In this document: piece after piece, positions 34,156-46,855 of the stretch
Layout: every line of letters begins with the position of its first letter
Numbering within the stretch: the first letter of the stretch is position 1
DNA from: Akebia trifoliata
Lineage: Eukaryota; Streptophyta; Magnoliopsida; Ranunculales; Lardizabalaceae
Direction: 5' to 3'
Length of the DNA: 64,000 nt
Assembly (NCBI GenBank): GCA_017979445.1
Contig: CM030711.1
Span: 2,976,001 to 3,040,000, forward strand
Program-made: the position numbers and the translations under genes
The notes under the pieces: model-generated
The model's database searches: none
Told to the model about the DNA's origin: nothing
What the model saw: the letters and a program-made list of their open reading frames with translations, nothing else

Positions 34156-35064
34156 CGGCCCCGTGTGTATTGGCTTTTCTAAGTGCTTTTGCCTCTTGCG
34201 GAGAGTAAAAAGCACTTTAACGGTGTTTAAATAAATAGCTCTGAGAGATAACTGCTTTACTTTTGAGTCATTTTGGTATTTTTTTCACGAAGTATTGATG
34301 GTGCTCCTTCTCAAAATTACTTTTACGCGGAACCACAGAACACCTTCATAATGATGGGATTGGGATAATTATGCCCCTTATAAATTTTGAAAATGACAAA
34401 CATACCTTCAAAAAAAGGCAATTGCAATAATATTATATTACTATCCCTTGATGCAGTGGTAGATATAGCCTTTTGGTGTAGCATTTGGGACAAATATGCC
34501 TTCCATAAATTTTAAAAATTACAAGCATACCCTCAAAAAGGTAATTGTAATAATATTATATTACCATCCATTGATATGGTGGTAGCATTTGGATTTGGAT
34601 TTGGATTTCTAGCTCTCTCAATGGTTACACTCGATAATTTATCCATGAGGTTCCAACCATGATTGAAAGTTTCTTCTTGCAAGATTGATGTGAACAATTA
34701 AATACAAATTTATTATCCATGGATGTGGTGAAAGTTTCTTTATATTTTTAGTAGTTGTATATATTTGCTCACAATCTCTTTCATTTATTTATAATTATTG
34801 GGTGTTTAATTAAGTTTTTATGGATAAAAACAGTAACTACTTTTATTTCTTTTGGAGCATAATTTGTTAAGTTATTATGTTAAAAACAGTAATTGATACT
34901 TATAAGGGCATTCTGATCATTTTAACAAAATCTAAAATAGTTGCTAAACACAAAACTTTATGAGAAGTACTTCTTAGAACCTGCATCCAAACGCACAACA
35001 ATTATCTACCTACTCCAGATGGTACTTCAAAAAGTACTTCTAACTCCTACATCCACATGGGCCC
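34156..35064. mobile_element. Probable TIR element adjoining the subtilase relic
   Basis: The left end CGGCCCCGTGTGTATTGGC and the right end read inward GGGCCCATGTGGATGTAGG are imperfect inverted repeats of the GGGCCCGTTTGGATG class common in plant MITEs. Both are followed inward by AAGTACTTTTT/AAGTGCTTTT-type sequence. ATA flanks both sides (34153-34155, 35065-35067), a possible 3-bp duplication. No coding capacity. Confidence 0.5.
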
Positions 35065-35277
35065 ATAATTACTCTTTGAGATCTACACTTTACACTAGTA
35101 CTCCACCTTTAAAATAAGATTGACAATGGACCAGGTCAAATCAGATCGGATATCTTATCTATTTTCTATCATATAATTTAGGGTCCACAACTTGGATTTC
35201 CAAGTGAATCTGATTTGATGTGTATATGTATATCTTATTAGACTAATGATAAACTGACTCGACAAAAGTCACTCACT

Positions 35278-35374
35278 CGCTGATGTGGATGATTGTACCG
35301 AACCATAGATCTTTTCCGTTGTGTATCCTGAAGAAAAAGATCTATGGTTCTGTGCACATGCCACATCAGTGTGG
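35278..35374. mobile_element. Hairpin MITE-like element
   Basis: The arms CTGATGTGG ... GAACCATAGATCTTTT and AAAAGATCTATGGTTC ... CCACATCAG are complementary around a short loop. It shares the ACCATAGAT core with the fold-back MITE family but has different ends. Eroded relatives may lie near 14841 and 59840. Confidence 0.55.
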
Positions 35375-37790
35375 GGATTTCGAGTGCTTTTTTTTTTTTT
35401 TTGAGTTAGTTTATCGCGACTCATCTTATCATACATAAAAATCGGATTTGATCCAATTAAGGCGGTCAATAAGCCATATCTTGGCCCCATGGCCCTGACA
35501 TGGACCTGGTTTGGAGAAGTGTAATTAGGCCATCGCCTATTTATGTATTGGGTTGGGCCAGTCTAGCTAGGCCCAATTTATGGGCTCGAGCTTACGAGCT
35601 AAACCCATTGGAAAATCCAACCATATAAATATAAGCTGGATGTAAACCAGTTTTGATGGGGTGCCAATAGCAGCTCTCCAAATAAAAGGGAAGTATTTGG
35701 AATATCATATCAATCAACTAAAGACCCTTATATGGGATCCCATAGATTACATGCAAGAACCCTTGAAAAAACCTTTTAGCAAGGGTGCACGTTGTTGATG
35801 ATGTTGCTTGCATTGGTGGGATTCATTTAGGACTGTTAAGGGGCCAGGTTTCGACCCGATCTGGCCTTACTTGGCATGGACCGAGTTTGGGTAGTGTTAC
35901 GGTTTCCATTTGGTATTGGGCTGGTCTACGCCTGATTCATTTTTAGTGGCAAGTTAATGGCCCTTAAATAGACCCAAAAATATGTGGGCCGGACTTAAAC
36001 CTAGACGTGTATTTATTTATCTTAACTGGTCTAGTCCGACAGTTAAATTTGCTATGTTTGGTCCTATAAGCATTCATGCATGGTGTGATAGACAAAATAA
36101 AAAATAAAAAATAAATAAAGATTTTGAGGGCCATCTTGATCCATTGACAACCCTAGATCTATAACCCACCAAAGAATTATTTTTGTGGTCTGGGCTAGCA
36201 ATACATGCAGGCTGAACTACACCCTTGACATTTTGGCCTAAGTCCAGCCCAACAGTTAGACAACCTTTTTCTATTATGATGATCCATCCCAATTATTAAA
36301 CACTTAATGAAGTAGCCTAATATGCTCCTGAATGATCTAACATGATCTAGCACAAGAAACTAAATATGTTCCTATTTAAACAAACATTGTTCCAATTCCG
36401 AACACTAAACAAAGTTTTATATAGTAAAACATGATTTAAAAGCAAGTAAGCAACTAACATGCTTGTTAGGACTCCATATATTTTGGTAAATATGTTCAAA
36501 TAACTGATATCCATTTTGACTTTGTTATCGCCCCTTAAATTTTTTCTGAATATCTGAGACACCCCTGTGCATTCAAACCACCCATTTGATCTTTGCTGCC
36601 CCCTCAAAATTTTAGTGGATGTTTGGGACATTCTCCTCTTTTTTCAAACTGATGACTTGCCAATTTATTCTTGCTGCCCCCCTTTAAATTTTTAGTGGAT
36701 ATTTGAGTTACCCCACTTTTTTTTTTCTTACTGATTGCATGCTCCTTTTGTTGCCCGGACCCCCAACGAACAGGGTCGGAGCCAAGACTTTTTTTGTAGA
36801 GGGGGCAAACTATAGTTGACCAATAAGGTTGAAGAGCTTGAAGATAAGTGGTTTTTAGGAGAAAATTTTGAAGAAGGGGGCATTTAGGTCATTTCTCATT
36901 AGTCTATGAGAGAAGACCTAAGTCAAGAGGGCCGTGTCGTCAATTTTAAAACGTAGGGGTATCTCAAATATTCACCAGAATGTAAAGGATTGTTCAAATG
37001 AACAAAAATATTGGGGCCGGGGGTGTCATCACTTTGAAAACATAATGGTATCTCAAATATCCACAAAACATTGAGGGGGATGTTATGGATTTGAAAGCAA
37101 AGGGGTGTCTCAAATATTCATGAAAAAATTGAGGGGACAAGGTCAAAATGGGTAGGTGGTTCTCAAATATTAAGCAAATAGAGGAAGTTCTAATAAACCC
37201 AAAATATTTAGTGGGCAGGGAATATATCAAAAAATTTAATGGAAGTATGTAATTTTATAAAATTCTTGTGAGGGCAACTGCCCCATTACGCCCACTGTAA
37301 ATCCGCTCGTCAGTGAATATTTGGGCTGACTTGGATACCTAGTCGTCTGCACATGTTTTTGAATATTTGGCTGTTTTCACACCGATGGCATGGACCATTA
37401 CCTTACTCTTGTTATCTACACCACCCAAAAATAACATAATGTCTCCATATTCAACTTGTAAGAAACAAACAAAATCCTTCATTTTTCTTCCTAAAATCAG
37501 TCATCATCAAATTCTTCAACCTCTATAATTTTTTTTCTTTTTTTTTTTCTTTTAAGGTATTCTACAAGAGATTAAGACATGGTTTTGAATTAGTTCACAA
37601 ACTTGTAAGACTTTGGTACATGTGATATGGACTATAGATGAAGACCATTCAGAGTTGGTTGGCAGATTTGAAACATAAAAGAGAATTTACCACATATATT
37701 AATGAGGGTTCAAATCTCTTATTACTTTCTCTCCAATATTCGTCCTCCAAGATTAGCTTAGGCATTGTTGGAATTTGGTAGCACTAAATG
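35375..37790. other. Intergenic repeat-relic zone
   Basis: No gene recognised. 35480-36060 has GGGCC-rich decayed transposon-like sequence. 36500-37300 has repeated CTCAAATATTCACCAAAA-type sequence related to the interior of the hAT element at 27001. Confidence 0.4.
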
Positions 37791-37998
37791 TTTTTTTTCT
37801 TTTTTTTAGGTAGCTCAGGGAGTATCCCCACTTTTGGTGAGATGGATATACCTAGGGCCATATGCACCATCTAACACCTTGTCACGTGTTATGGTATTTA
37901 AGTAGTCACATTTCTGTGGAGAGGCGTGTAGAGATTCGAAGACACAACTTGAAAAGTAAACCTAGTCGCTACTTACCATCTCAGCTAACCCCTGGTGG
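37791..37998 (-). mobile_element. tRNA-derived SINE, minus strand
   Basis: On the minus strand it starts near ACCAGGGGTTAGCTGAGATG (37998 downward), with TTAGCTGAGATGG as A box and TCTTCGAATCTC as B box. It ends in an A-rich tail, seen as T runs at 37791-37807. It shares its 5' part with the SINEs at 51051 and 60631. Confidence 0.7.
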
Positions 37999-38000
37999 GT

Positions 38001-40359
38001 GGAAGCATTGAGGCATGCCTTAGGATTTCCAGTAAACATGCCAATGCAAGGAAACTCAAACAAAATAAGTGCTTCAAAATTTGATCATTCAATAGAGATG
38101 GGAGAAAAAAATTAGGGATTTGTATTCCAATTACTTAATGCAAGAGAGGCATTCCTTAGGACTTCCATTTAGCACTGAATCTTAATAAAGAATATGAGTG
38201 TTTTTTATTTTTTAGCTATCGAAGTAGAGTTAAGAGTCTAGATTATTGAATTAGGTTCCAATTGTGTCTGGGGCAGTTTCAATTTTCATGATTAGAATGT
38301 TGGATTAAAGATATTTTGGGGATTATAAAGCGTACCTACATAGATACAATGTGATAGATTATGATGCTACTTATACGTCCAATTCTCATCGGTCTCTTAA
38401 TTTTTCTTCGGAAAGTGAGCTTCATATTGATGGAATTTGTTTTTGTAGATCTCACATTTTTTATTGGTCCACGTCTATTGAATGGTATCTAAATTTATAA
38501 AAATATACACGTTGAGTCTTGAGATGCCCTTTGTACATTTTTTATTTTATTTTATATATTTCCATATTTCTCTAGCAAAAAAAATAAAATAATCAACATC
38601 GATTCGAACAACAAATATCTCAACACATACGACATCTCCCACTTTAATCTCGAGACTCGTGTATCCTTAAGTATTATTTACATCTTAACTATATGTTTAA
38701 TACATTATTTATTTATTATTATTTTTTCTAGTGTACACGAGCATATATTACTTGAATAAGACCTAGATTTAGAGTTTGGATATTGTTAAAGAAATATATG
38801 TTACACTATATCAGAATGGTTGGAAAATAATATTAAAAATATAACGCATGAGGACATTGGACATCCTAACTTATCCGCACTGGTCGACAACTTAAGGCAC
38901 AACCCTCGGTGTCTTGGTTCAAATTTCAACCCCACTCGTGATTTTAATGATAGACTAACCGACCAACACGTGAGGAGGACCTTAGACAAGTACACTGCAC
39001 CTTCATTATTTCAATTTTAGTTTTTTTTAACAGCCTCCCCCCCTTTCTAACGGAAAAAACCCCCCCCCCCCCCCTTTACAAATAAATAAATAAAAATCCC
39101 TAAGATTCACACTCCAACAATTTATGGATAAACCCTCCTCCCTATGGGAGCAGATCCTTTGTAATTGTTTTCTCGTAATTCTCTTAAGCGGTTGAGGGGT
39201 GCACAACACTGTCAAGTCAGTTACATCTAGTCATTTAAATTTACTAATTTATTATTCGATCATTCTCAAACACTTGATTAGAGAGAATTTTTTTTATTTT
39301 TATTTTTCACATCTGATCTAAATCATGATTACAAGATGATTGAGTTGTTTTTTCTGTTAAATATAATGTTTTATGGGCTGTAAAACAACCGTTACAAAGA
39401 AACTGGACTACAAAAAATCTACTCCCCTCCTGATATATCAACTTCCTTTTTCAGAAATATTAGAAAACATTGTACTTGGAGAAAATAAAAATAAAGTTGA
39501 TTTAGACAATTAGACATACCCCTCCCAAGGTTATATTTTACTCTACAAAGAAAATAGTGTGTATGTTAGATGTGGAAGAGGAGATTATTTAGGTCATTTC
39601 CCGTTAGTATTCCACAGTAGACGAAGGTCAAAGGGGTTTCTCATCAATTTGAAAACACAGTGAGTATATGAAATATTTACCAAAAATTGGAGGCCTATGT
39701 TTAAATGACCCAAAAAAAAATAAAGAAAATGATCCCTTTGCTTTGATGATTGAACCACAAAAGTACATAAATTACAGTTCGAGACATACTTTTCATCAAA
39801 CTGGTTAAAGACGATATAAAAGACAGTTTTATATTTACTCACAAGAAGATAAATCTCTTAAAGACAGAGCAGACATGCCTTCTCTTTCGAGGCAGACCAC
39901 GTGGGTCATGCAGTATTAGAATACTATTTCTCTATATAAAGGGAACATCAGTGTTTGAAGTTTCATTAATTAAAAATGCCACATGGCAGATTAACATTTG
40001 GTTCATCAAGAGCCATTTCATTACATACCTAAAAAAAAAAAAAAACCTACCCTTAATGAATTGGAAATCGACAATACTGCATTTATCTGTGTGGTGTGGG
40101 ACCATCTACAAGTGAGAGCAACTTGGATATCATCTGTGGGCCCAAATACGTTCCCGCAAGATTTAAATGAGTGGGGCTTCTAAAATTTGATGTTCTTGGA
40201 GACAGCAAAGATTTATTCCACTAAAATGCCAACTTCCTCGTGATTTCAACCCCGACGGATTATGCGCACGTTGATAGAATTCCTCTATGTCTGCTAAATT
40301 GCGCCATCTTCTACATTTGGGGTCCACCATACATGGATGGCTAACAGTTGGGTTAGCCG
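38001..40359. other. Intergenic DNA 3' of the CYP94C gene
   Basis: No gene recognised. A possible eroded SINE lies at about 38845-39000 (A-box-like TTATCCGCACTGGTCGA and B-box-like GGTTCAAATTTC). A C run lies at 39059-39074. Confidence 0.4.
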
Positions 40360-41868
40360 TTAGTGTGATATCCTCCTTTCCGAGACCCGAACCGGTAACC
40401 CTCCACTCACAGTAGCGGTTAGACCGGGAATGAACCGGGGTGTACGACTTGGTCCAGCAATTTCGATCTTGAACCGTCGAATCAACGAAAGAGCAACGCT
40501 TTTCATCTCCACTAGTGCCACTTCTTTTCCCAAACAGATCCTAAGCCCAGCTTGAAAAACCGGATATTTAAACGGGTTTTCGGGTGCGAACAACCCGTTC
40601 TTTAACCACCGATCCGGTTTGAATTCGAGACAATCCAAACCCCATATCTCTTCGATCCGACCCATTGCGTATGGATGATAAGTAACCCGTGTTCCCTTCC
40701 TTACGAACGTACCATCAGGGAGTACGTCATCCTCTTGAGAGAATTTCGAATCGAACTGCACAGGTGGATAGAGTCTCATACTCTCGTATAACGCAGCTTG
40801 TAAATAAGGCATCTCTCTCATTTGCTCAAAACTCGGGTTTTCTTGAGTTGACCCAATGACTCGTTCCGATTCATCAAGAATCGCTGACTCGACCTCTGGA
40901 TGCTGAGCCAATAACCAGAAGAAACTGGTCAACGCTGAAGCGACCGTGTCACGACCCGCTAGAAGGAAACTTATAACAATATCTCTCAGATACTTGTCAT
41001 CATTGACCGTACCCATGAACCTTGATAAAAGGTCTTGATGGGTAGAAAACCCTAATTTTCTTTTCTGTCTTATAACATCATCAGCCAAAACATTGATCGT
41101 CTTAATGGCTTCTCTTAACTTCTTCTCTGAACCTAAATTCAACAACCTTTTGATCTTCCAAATCAATGGCGATAACGACATCGCTCGTTGTGCAGACAAT
41201 TTCGATGCTAGATCGAACGAAACAGCGAAATTCGATATGGGTGGTGAGAGCTCGAGACACCCGGGATCTAACCCAAATGAAAATTTACAAATATTATCAA
41301 AAGCAAATCGTCGAAATACATCTTGTAAATCCAATTCACTATTTTCTTTACCAGAAATAGATGATAGTAATGGAATTAATCGTCGATTTATCTCCGTTGT
41401 TACGACCTCGAAGGCATAAGATCGAATCGAGAGACTACCAAGCTCGAGACTCGCCATTTTTCGTTGAAACTTCCATGAATCACCATCAACATTGAAGATA
41501 CCATGACCCAAAAGATCACCCAAGAGTATAGAGAAAGGTTTTCCTTTTGGGTAATTGTCGAAATTAGTTTTGAGAATGTATTCAACGTTGTCGGGGTTTG
41601 CGGTGATCGTGTTTCCGAGTACATGAATATGAATGGTTCGATTAGGAGATTTTCTAAGAAGATGAGTATACCAATCACAAAGATTATCGAATTCATTCGA
41701 CCAGCTTGACGTGAGGTAAGTTCGACAAACGTCGCAATTACAACAAAGTTTTACTCTAAGAAAGAAGAGTAAGAGAGAGAATAGAGAGAAGGAGATGGTG
41801 AAGGAGAAGAAGAGAATGCAAAAGTGGGTCTGTAGAGACTGTAACCTAAAGAAAGCTTGAAACTCCAT
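40360..41868 (-). CDS. CYP94C: CYP94C cytochrome P450 (jasmonoyl-isoleucine oxidase type), intronless
   Basis: CYP94 enzymes omega-oxidise fatty acyl substrates. CYP94C1 converts 12-hydroxy-JA-Ile to the 12-carboxy form, switching off the jasmonate signal at the ER membrane. The frame gives 502 aa. The start is the ATG at 41868 (MEFQAFFRLQ); the frame extends 18 codons further upstream but only to a TTG. A membrane anchor spans residues 16-37. Conserved P450 elements are all present: I-helix AGRDT at 304-308, ExxR (ESMR) at 362-365, PDRW at 418-421, and the haem loop FQAGLRICLG with Cys445. Family signatures include FNVDGDSWKFQRK, RFAFDNICKFSFGLDP, VNDDKYLRDIVISFLLAGRD and MRLYPPVQFDSKFSQEDDVL. 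Intronless structure is normal for the family. It looks functional. Confidence 0.95.
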   Translation of the reverse strand: MEFQAFFRLQSLQTHFCILFFSFTISFSLFSLLLFFLRVKLCCNCDVCRTYLTSSWSNEFDNLCDWYTHLLRKSPNRTIHIHVLGNTITANPDNVEYILKTNFDNYPKGKPFSILLGDLLGHGIFNVDGDSWKFQRKMASLELGSLSIRSYAFEVVTTEINRRLIPLLSSISGKENSELDLQDVFRRFAFDNICKFSFGLDPGCLELSPPISNFAVSFDLASKLSAQRAMSLSPLIWKIKRLLNLGSEKKLREAIKTINVLADDVIRQKRKLGFSTHQDLLSRFMGTVNDDKYLRDIVISFLLAGRDTVASALTSFFWLLAQHPEVESAILDESERVIGSTQENPSFEQMREMPYLQAALYESMRLYPPVQFDSKFSQEDDVLPDGTFVRKGTRVTYHPYAMGRIEEIWGLDCLEFKPDRWLKNGLFAPENPFKYPVFQAGLRICLGKEVALVEMKSVALSLIRRFKIEIAGPSRTPRFIPGLTATVSGGLPVRVSERRISH

Positions 41869-41936
41869 TGATGTGTTGCTGAAAGAGAGAGAGAAAGAGA
41901 GAATATACTGAGGAGGCAACAAGAGTGGCTGTTTTG

Positions 41937-41944
41937 TTTATATA
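41937..41944 (-). promoter_or_regulatory. TATA box of the CYP94C gene
   Basis: Minus-strand TATATAAA, about 70 bp upstream of the start codon at 41868. A CT-rich leader on the minus strand (around 41880-41902) follows it. Confidence 0.65.
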
Positions 41945-42002
41945 GGTTTAAAATTTTCTTTACTTAACACATAAGAAAGAAAAGCAGTAAACGCACATGT
42001 AA

Positions 42003-42045
42003 CACGTGCGTTAAATACGAAACATATTAACATATTTCTCACGTG
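42003..42045 (-). promoter_or_regulatory. Two G-boxes (CACGTG) in the CYP94C promoter
   Basis: CACGTG occurs at 42003-42008 and 42040-42045, about 60-100 bp upstream of the TATA box. G-boxes are the binding sites of MYC2-type bHLH activators of jasmonate responses. JA-inducibility would fit a gene whose product removes active JA-Ile; this is inference from motif and family. Confidence 0.55.
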
Positions 42046-44259
42046 CTGTAAATCTTTTTTCATAGTCAAGGTTTATGGTTAAGGATATTAATTAAAAGTG
42101 TTCAAACTTTAATGTCTAATGGTCCAATGAAAATGATGGTATCTCTTATGTAGCAATTTGGTTCTGATTTTAAGACCAATTGGTTGGTGGTATGAATCTT
42201 TTACTGTTGACACAATTAGGACTTGGGCCGATATCGTACAATATGTTTATTAATTAAATTATTTAGAGTGATGATTGATTGTCGAGTAAATGTATTTTGT
42301 CGAAACCAATCCTTATTTTGCATGACTTAATGGGGTAATTTAGTAGATTGTGGGGACAATTTTTTTTGCTATATCTGTAACTTTTCACTTAGGTCTAAAT
42401 TTCTTATTTTGGAGATCATGAATTAATTAAAGAAAATACTTTATTGCCTCCAACATTGAGTTGACTTGGTAGTACGTAAAAAATCAATGATTTTCTAATT
42501 TATATCTCGAGAAAAAAGATAATGGTTATTTGTGCACTGTTAGGTCAACTCAGTGTTAGACCTAATGTCAATGCAAGCAATGTACCACGACTCATTAATT
42601 AATGTAAATTGAATCCAAAATTTGTGTTGGTAGAGTGTATGTTTCTGAACATATGTAAGTAGCTCTTTTATTTATTATTTTTTTTAATCATTTGTTGGCT
42701 TAGCAAAAGCACATGTGTATGTATATGTTGATTACTAAGCAAGCAAAATATTAAATAAGAGAATTAAAAAATGGATTTATTGTCAAGATTTAAAAACTGC
42801 AAAAATACAATTAACCTTAATAATGAAATTGTCCAAAACACTAATAAAAAATTAGGTCAAGCAAAAAAAAATAATAATCCAACTATACTGATTAAGCAAG
42901 TGGTATTAAGAAAATGATAATTAGAATGTGAAAGGGAGCAATACCCTCAGAGTCAAAGAACCAAATCGAAGGATTAACAATTGATTTGAGATGAAATTCT
43001 GATGCAGATCAATTGATTAACAATAAAGTTAGATTAAATATACAAGTATGTGAAAGTGGTGTTGGGATGCACAATGAATTAAGTATAATTTTATACTTAA
43101 TTAAACTATAAGTTAGCCATTTAGTACCACATCATAGTTTGTCTGGACCTTATTTTTTTCCATTTTTTAAAGTTCTTTTGTTAGGTGTTCTTAATTTATA
43201 TTAAAATATTACTTAGGAGACATAGCACATAGTTGGTATGTTACTATGGGCTCTGGACCTTCGTTTTCTCCATTTTTTTAAAGTTCTTTTCCTTTTTTTT
43301 TTTTTTTTAGTGATCATATGTAGTACACCCTCATTGAGATAATGGGGTCATGATGCAACATTTATACTCTTGATGATCATAATCATCACTATCGACCACT
43401 TTGCTTCTCTAGTAAAAAAAACTTTGATCTTGAAGAGTTCTCAAAAGGGTGTCCCTAATTTGAGAAAAGTGTTGGCTTAATTCGACACTTCAGATGATGT
43501 TTTAATGTAAAATCGTCATAATTAGTAAAAGACAATGATTTTCAAAAATTAGAAATAATCCTTTAGGTAATGCTTCAAAATCATTTCTAAATATTGCAAT
43601 TTTTGTTGTAGGATCTTCACACGCCGCATCCATTTAGATCGATCTTAGTGATTCATGATTACATTTTTTTTAAGGATATCATATATTTTTGAATAATTTC
43701 GACCATTTGGTCCTCAAGAGTATTCTACACTTGAATAAATACTTAAATAAATCTGTTTTATTAAGGATAATTCTTGGATGTTGATTACATATCTCATTGG
43801 ATATATATATATATATATATATTTATTCAAAATATACATGAATATGAAAAAATAATCAATCATCCTATAGAATATATCAAATTGATCTTAATTGATGCAA
43901 ATCTAAGATTTGCAAGATATGTGATGAGATACACCATAGTATTGATATAGTATATCTCATGTACATTATTATAATACATACACCTTATCTTTATCAACGT
44001 TCATATGCAACCCCAAACTGGACTGAATAATTCCTATTCAAAGATCACATATTATGGTACCACACTTTATGGTTCTAACATGTCCCGTCCACCGAAAATT
44101 CTTCTCATTTGTTTAATGTAAGCCTCGAGGTTATATATTGTAAATGTAATTAAATGAACATTTTACCAATATAATATATGTGAAAATATATTATATGAAA
44201 CAGTCAGGATTAATAAAAAATTGTCCTTGTAGAGATATTAACAGTACAGAAATTGGTTT
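42046..44259. other. Intergenic DNA upstream of CYP94C
   Basis: AT-rich with no coding region recognised. Simple repeats include T runs at about 43299-43309 and (AT)n at 43802-43821. Confidence 0.45.
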
Positions 44260-44540
44260 CGAAGTCGGCATTGCCGCCGCATATCATACGGGACCTTGTT
44301 TGTTTGTTTCTATGTGTGTAACTTAGCATAGAATAAGTCGGCATTGCGGCCGCATGACATATGGGAACTTGTTTATTTGTGTGTGAGAAAAAAAGAGAGT
44401 GATTGATTTTGATACAACTCTTGTGTGCGAGAGAGAGAGTGATTGATTTTGACACAACTCTTGTGTGAGAGAGAGTAATTGATTGCGTGAGAGAGAGAGA
44501 GACAGAGTGTGTGTGTATATTGATTTTGATACAACTCCCA
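44260..44540. repeat. Two adjacent tandem-repeat clusters
   Basis: First, about 77 bp beginning GTCGGCATTGCNGCCGCAT is present twice (about 44262 and 44338). Second, a unit of roughly 45-50 bp containing GTGATTGATTTTGATACAAC and GAGAGAGAG recurs three to four times between 44396 and 44540. Confidence 0.75.
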
Positions 44541-46855
44541 ACGCAACACAACCATTGCTGTCTCATAACAAAAACAAACAAAAGAATCACATAAACATGC
44601 TTGATGAGTGGTAGTACTACTTGTCCTTATCTACATCAGCTTATCTGGAGCCACCATCACTACTACTTACTCTCTCTCTCTCTCTTATCGAGACACTAGT
44701 GGGGAAAAAGAAGCTAGTGTGGGTGGAAGATGGCTGTTTACTGTCTCGTGAAAAAGACCGGACAACATATACCCAAATGCATGACACACTCGTCACTGGT
44801 CTAGGCTAACTTTCAGAAAGAGATTCAGTGATGAGTGCATAGACTAAGTGTACTAATAGATTGAAAACCAACCATTTTTCGATAAAAAAAAATTTAAACA
44901 AAAATGGTTTTTCTTTAAAGTTTCTTAACAAGTAAAATAAAATAAAATAAAAAGTTGATTCAGCCTTCAATCTGGAATATAAAAAAAAGGATATTTATAA
45001 AAAAGTAATCTCACTTTTGACAAATTTACAATTACGGAGGTTTTTAAAGTGATTAGTTCACAGGTTTAAAGTAGGGCACTTTAAAACTGTTGAATTCGTT
45101 ATCGTTCTGAACTCTTTTTACTTACGACAACATGAATTTAAAATGAACAATTAACCGGAATTATAAATAACTCATTTTCAACTCACGATCACCACCTTAA
45201 AAAATCCTTGATTTTTCTCTTAAAAATTTATTATCTTCAAGTTCTTCAATTATATATAGGAAGTTATTAGTTTTAATCTATACAACCTTATCTTCAATCC
45301 ATTATTTCAACCTCGCTTGATTCCCTTGTTGAAATCCCATAATTTTTCTAATCAAAATTTCATCATTTTTTATTTTCCTAAAATAAAATTCCTATTTATT
45401 CTCAAGAATTAAGTGTTGAAAGAGATAAAATTTTAAGGTTGAAAAGGGTAGATTATCAAGAGGAAGAATGACGATATTGGAAAGAAAAAAATCAAGGATA
45501 GATTTTTGGCTTATGGTTGAAGAATAAGATAATTAGCTATAGGTCATTGAGTCATGATAATCTGACTACCTCACGTGGCACATTCAATTGACTCTCCTGA
45601 CATGACAAGTTCAGAAATCACAGATCTATATGCCTCAGGATACACGATTCCCTTGGAATACATTTTATGAGGAATTGCAATTTTATATCCCAAGACGTAC
45701 ATATATATTATTCCTAAACTTGTCATGTCAAGAGAGTCGTTTGAGTATGTCAAGTGGCCAACTCAAATAATCACAATTCATACGTCATTTATCGTTTCAA
45801 ACAAATTAGGCGTGGCATTTGGTTTGGCTTGGCTCATGTTTTTTAATGGATGCTTATGTCATAGAATGTGGTTAAAAATTCTTTCGTGGGTGATTTATTG
45901 AAGATATCAATTCTGAGGATTGTGTGATGTTGGGTTCCCCACTTCAAATCCTTGGTATCTTTTTTATTTTTATAAAATCTTTGCTTGACTAGAGAAAAAC
46001 AATTAAACAAAGAAAAGTTTTAGGGGTGCATGTCATCATTTTGAAAATATAAGGGGTTATCTCAAATATTCACCAAAAGTCCAAAACATGAGAAGGTATT
46101 TCCAAATCACCCCAAGAAAAAATTGGTTAGGGGCCGTTTTGTTAGAAGAGGTCGACCGGTTGCCGACCTCTTAAAACAGTAGAAGGCAGGAATTCCATGT
46201 TTGAAACAAAGGGTTATCAAAGCTTAACCACACTTTTCAAACACATTTCCACACCTTTGTCGGCCACTATGTATGTGGTTCTTCAAAGAAAAACACTCAA
46301 CACACCACCTTTGTAAATATTTCATGTTTTTAATATACAAAAAATATTTGAATTGGTAGGTCCCCATTTTATTCAAACAAGTGTATGAGCAATATATGTT
46401 TGTGAGACCGGTGAGAACTGTTTTGGATGAACAGTTCCTCACTATAGCTCTCAAGGAACAAAGCCATTTAGTGACCAAAACAACATCACAACCACTAATG
46501 GTAAGGAGGAAAAAATCAGAGTGGAAGAGAAAGCCATAGATGGATAAAGGAAAGTTAGGGCATTTATCATGGCTTTGAATGACTCCAACATCTCTGCCAT
46601 AACTCGAAAAGGTTCCGTTATAGGGACCATGCACCCACACTGCTTCGTTGGTGACGGAGTAAAAAATTATTCTCCTAATGTATAAAATCTCGTACACAAT
46701 GCTTGTGTAAATTGTACCCAATTTAATTCACCTAATGTTCATTTTAGCTATTGGTACCACGGAAGAGCATCACCGATAAGGTGAGCTGATGCTAGAATCA
46801 CCATTTGGGTGTCTATAGTACCGGTGATTTTTTGATATTGCTATGCCTAAAAGAC
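44541..46855. other. Intergenic DNA
   Basis: No gene recognised. A 165-codon minus-strand frame at 46224-46721 shows no domain and no gene-like context. An inverted-repeat element lies at 45569-45759. Confidence 0.4.
45569..45759. mobile_element. Inverted-repeat MITE
   Basis: The left arm contains GACTCTCCTGACATGACAAG and the right arm CTTGTCATGTCAAGAGAGTC, with flanking ACGTGGCACATTCAATTG/TATGTCAAGTGGCC also partly complementary. No target duplication was fixed. Confidence 0.6.

Noticed and set aside
36771..37312. Possible hAT element starting CAGGGTCGGAGCCAAG
   Set aside because: The facing end (CACTGACGAGCGG read inward) matches poorly and there is no 8-bp duplication; kept only as a repeat relic.
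41869..41922. Longer N-terminus for the CYP94C protein
   Set aside because: The upstream 18 codons contain no ATG (the frame opens with TTG) and overlap the CT-rich leader; the ATG at 41868 is the first start.
46224..46721. 165-codon minus-strand frame
   Set aside because: No domain, no promoter or splice context, surrounded by repeat relics; treated as chance.
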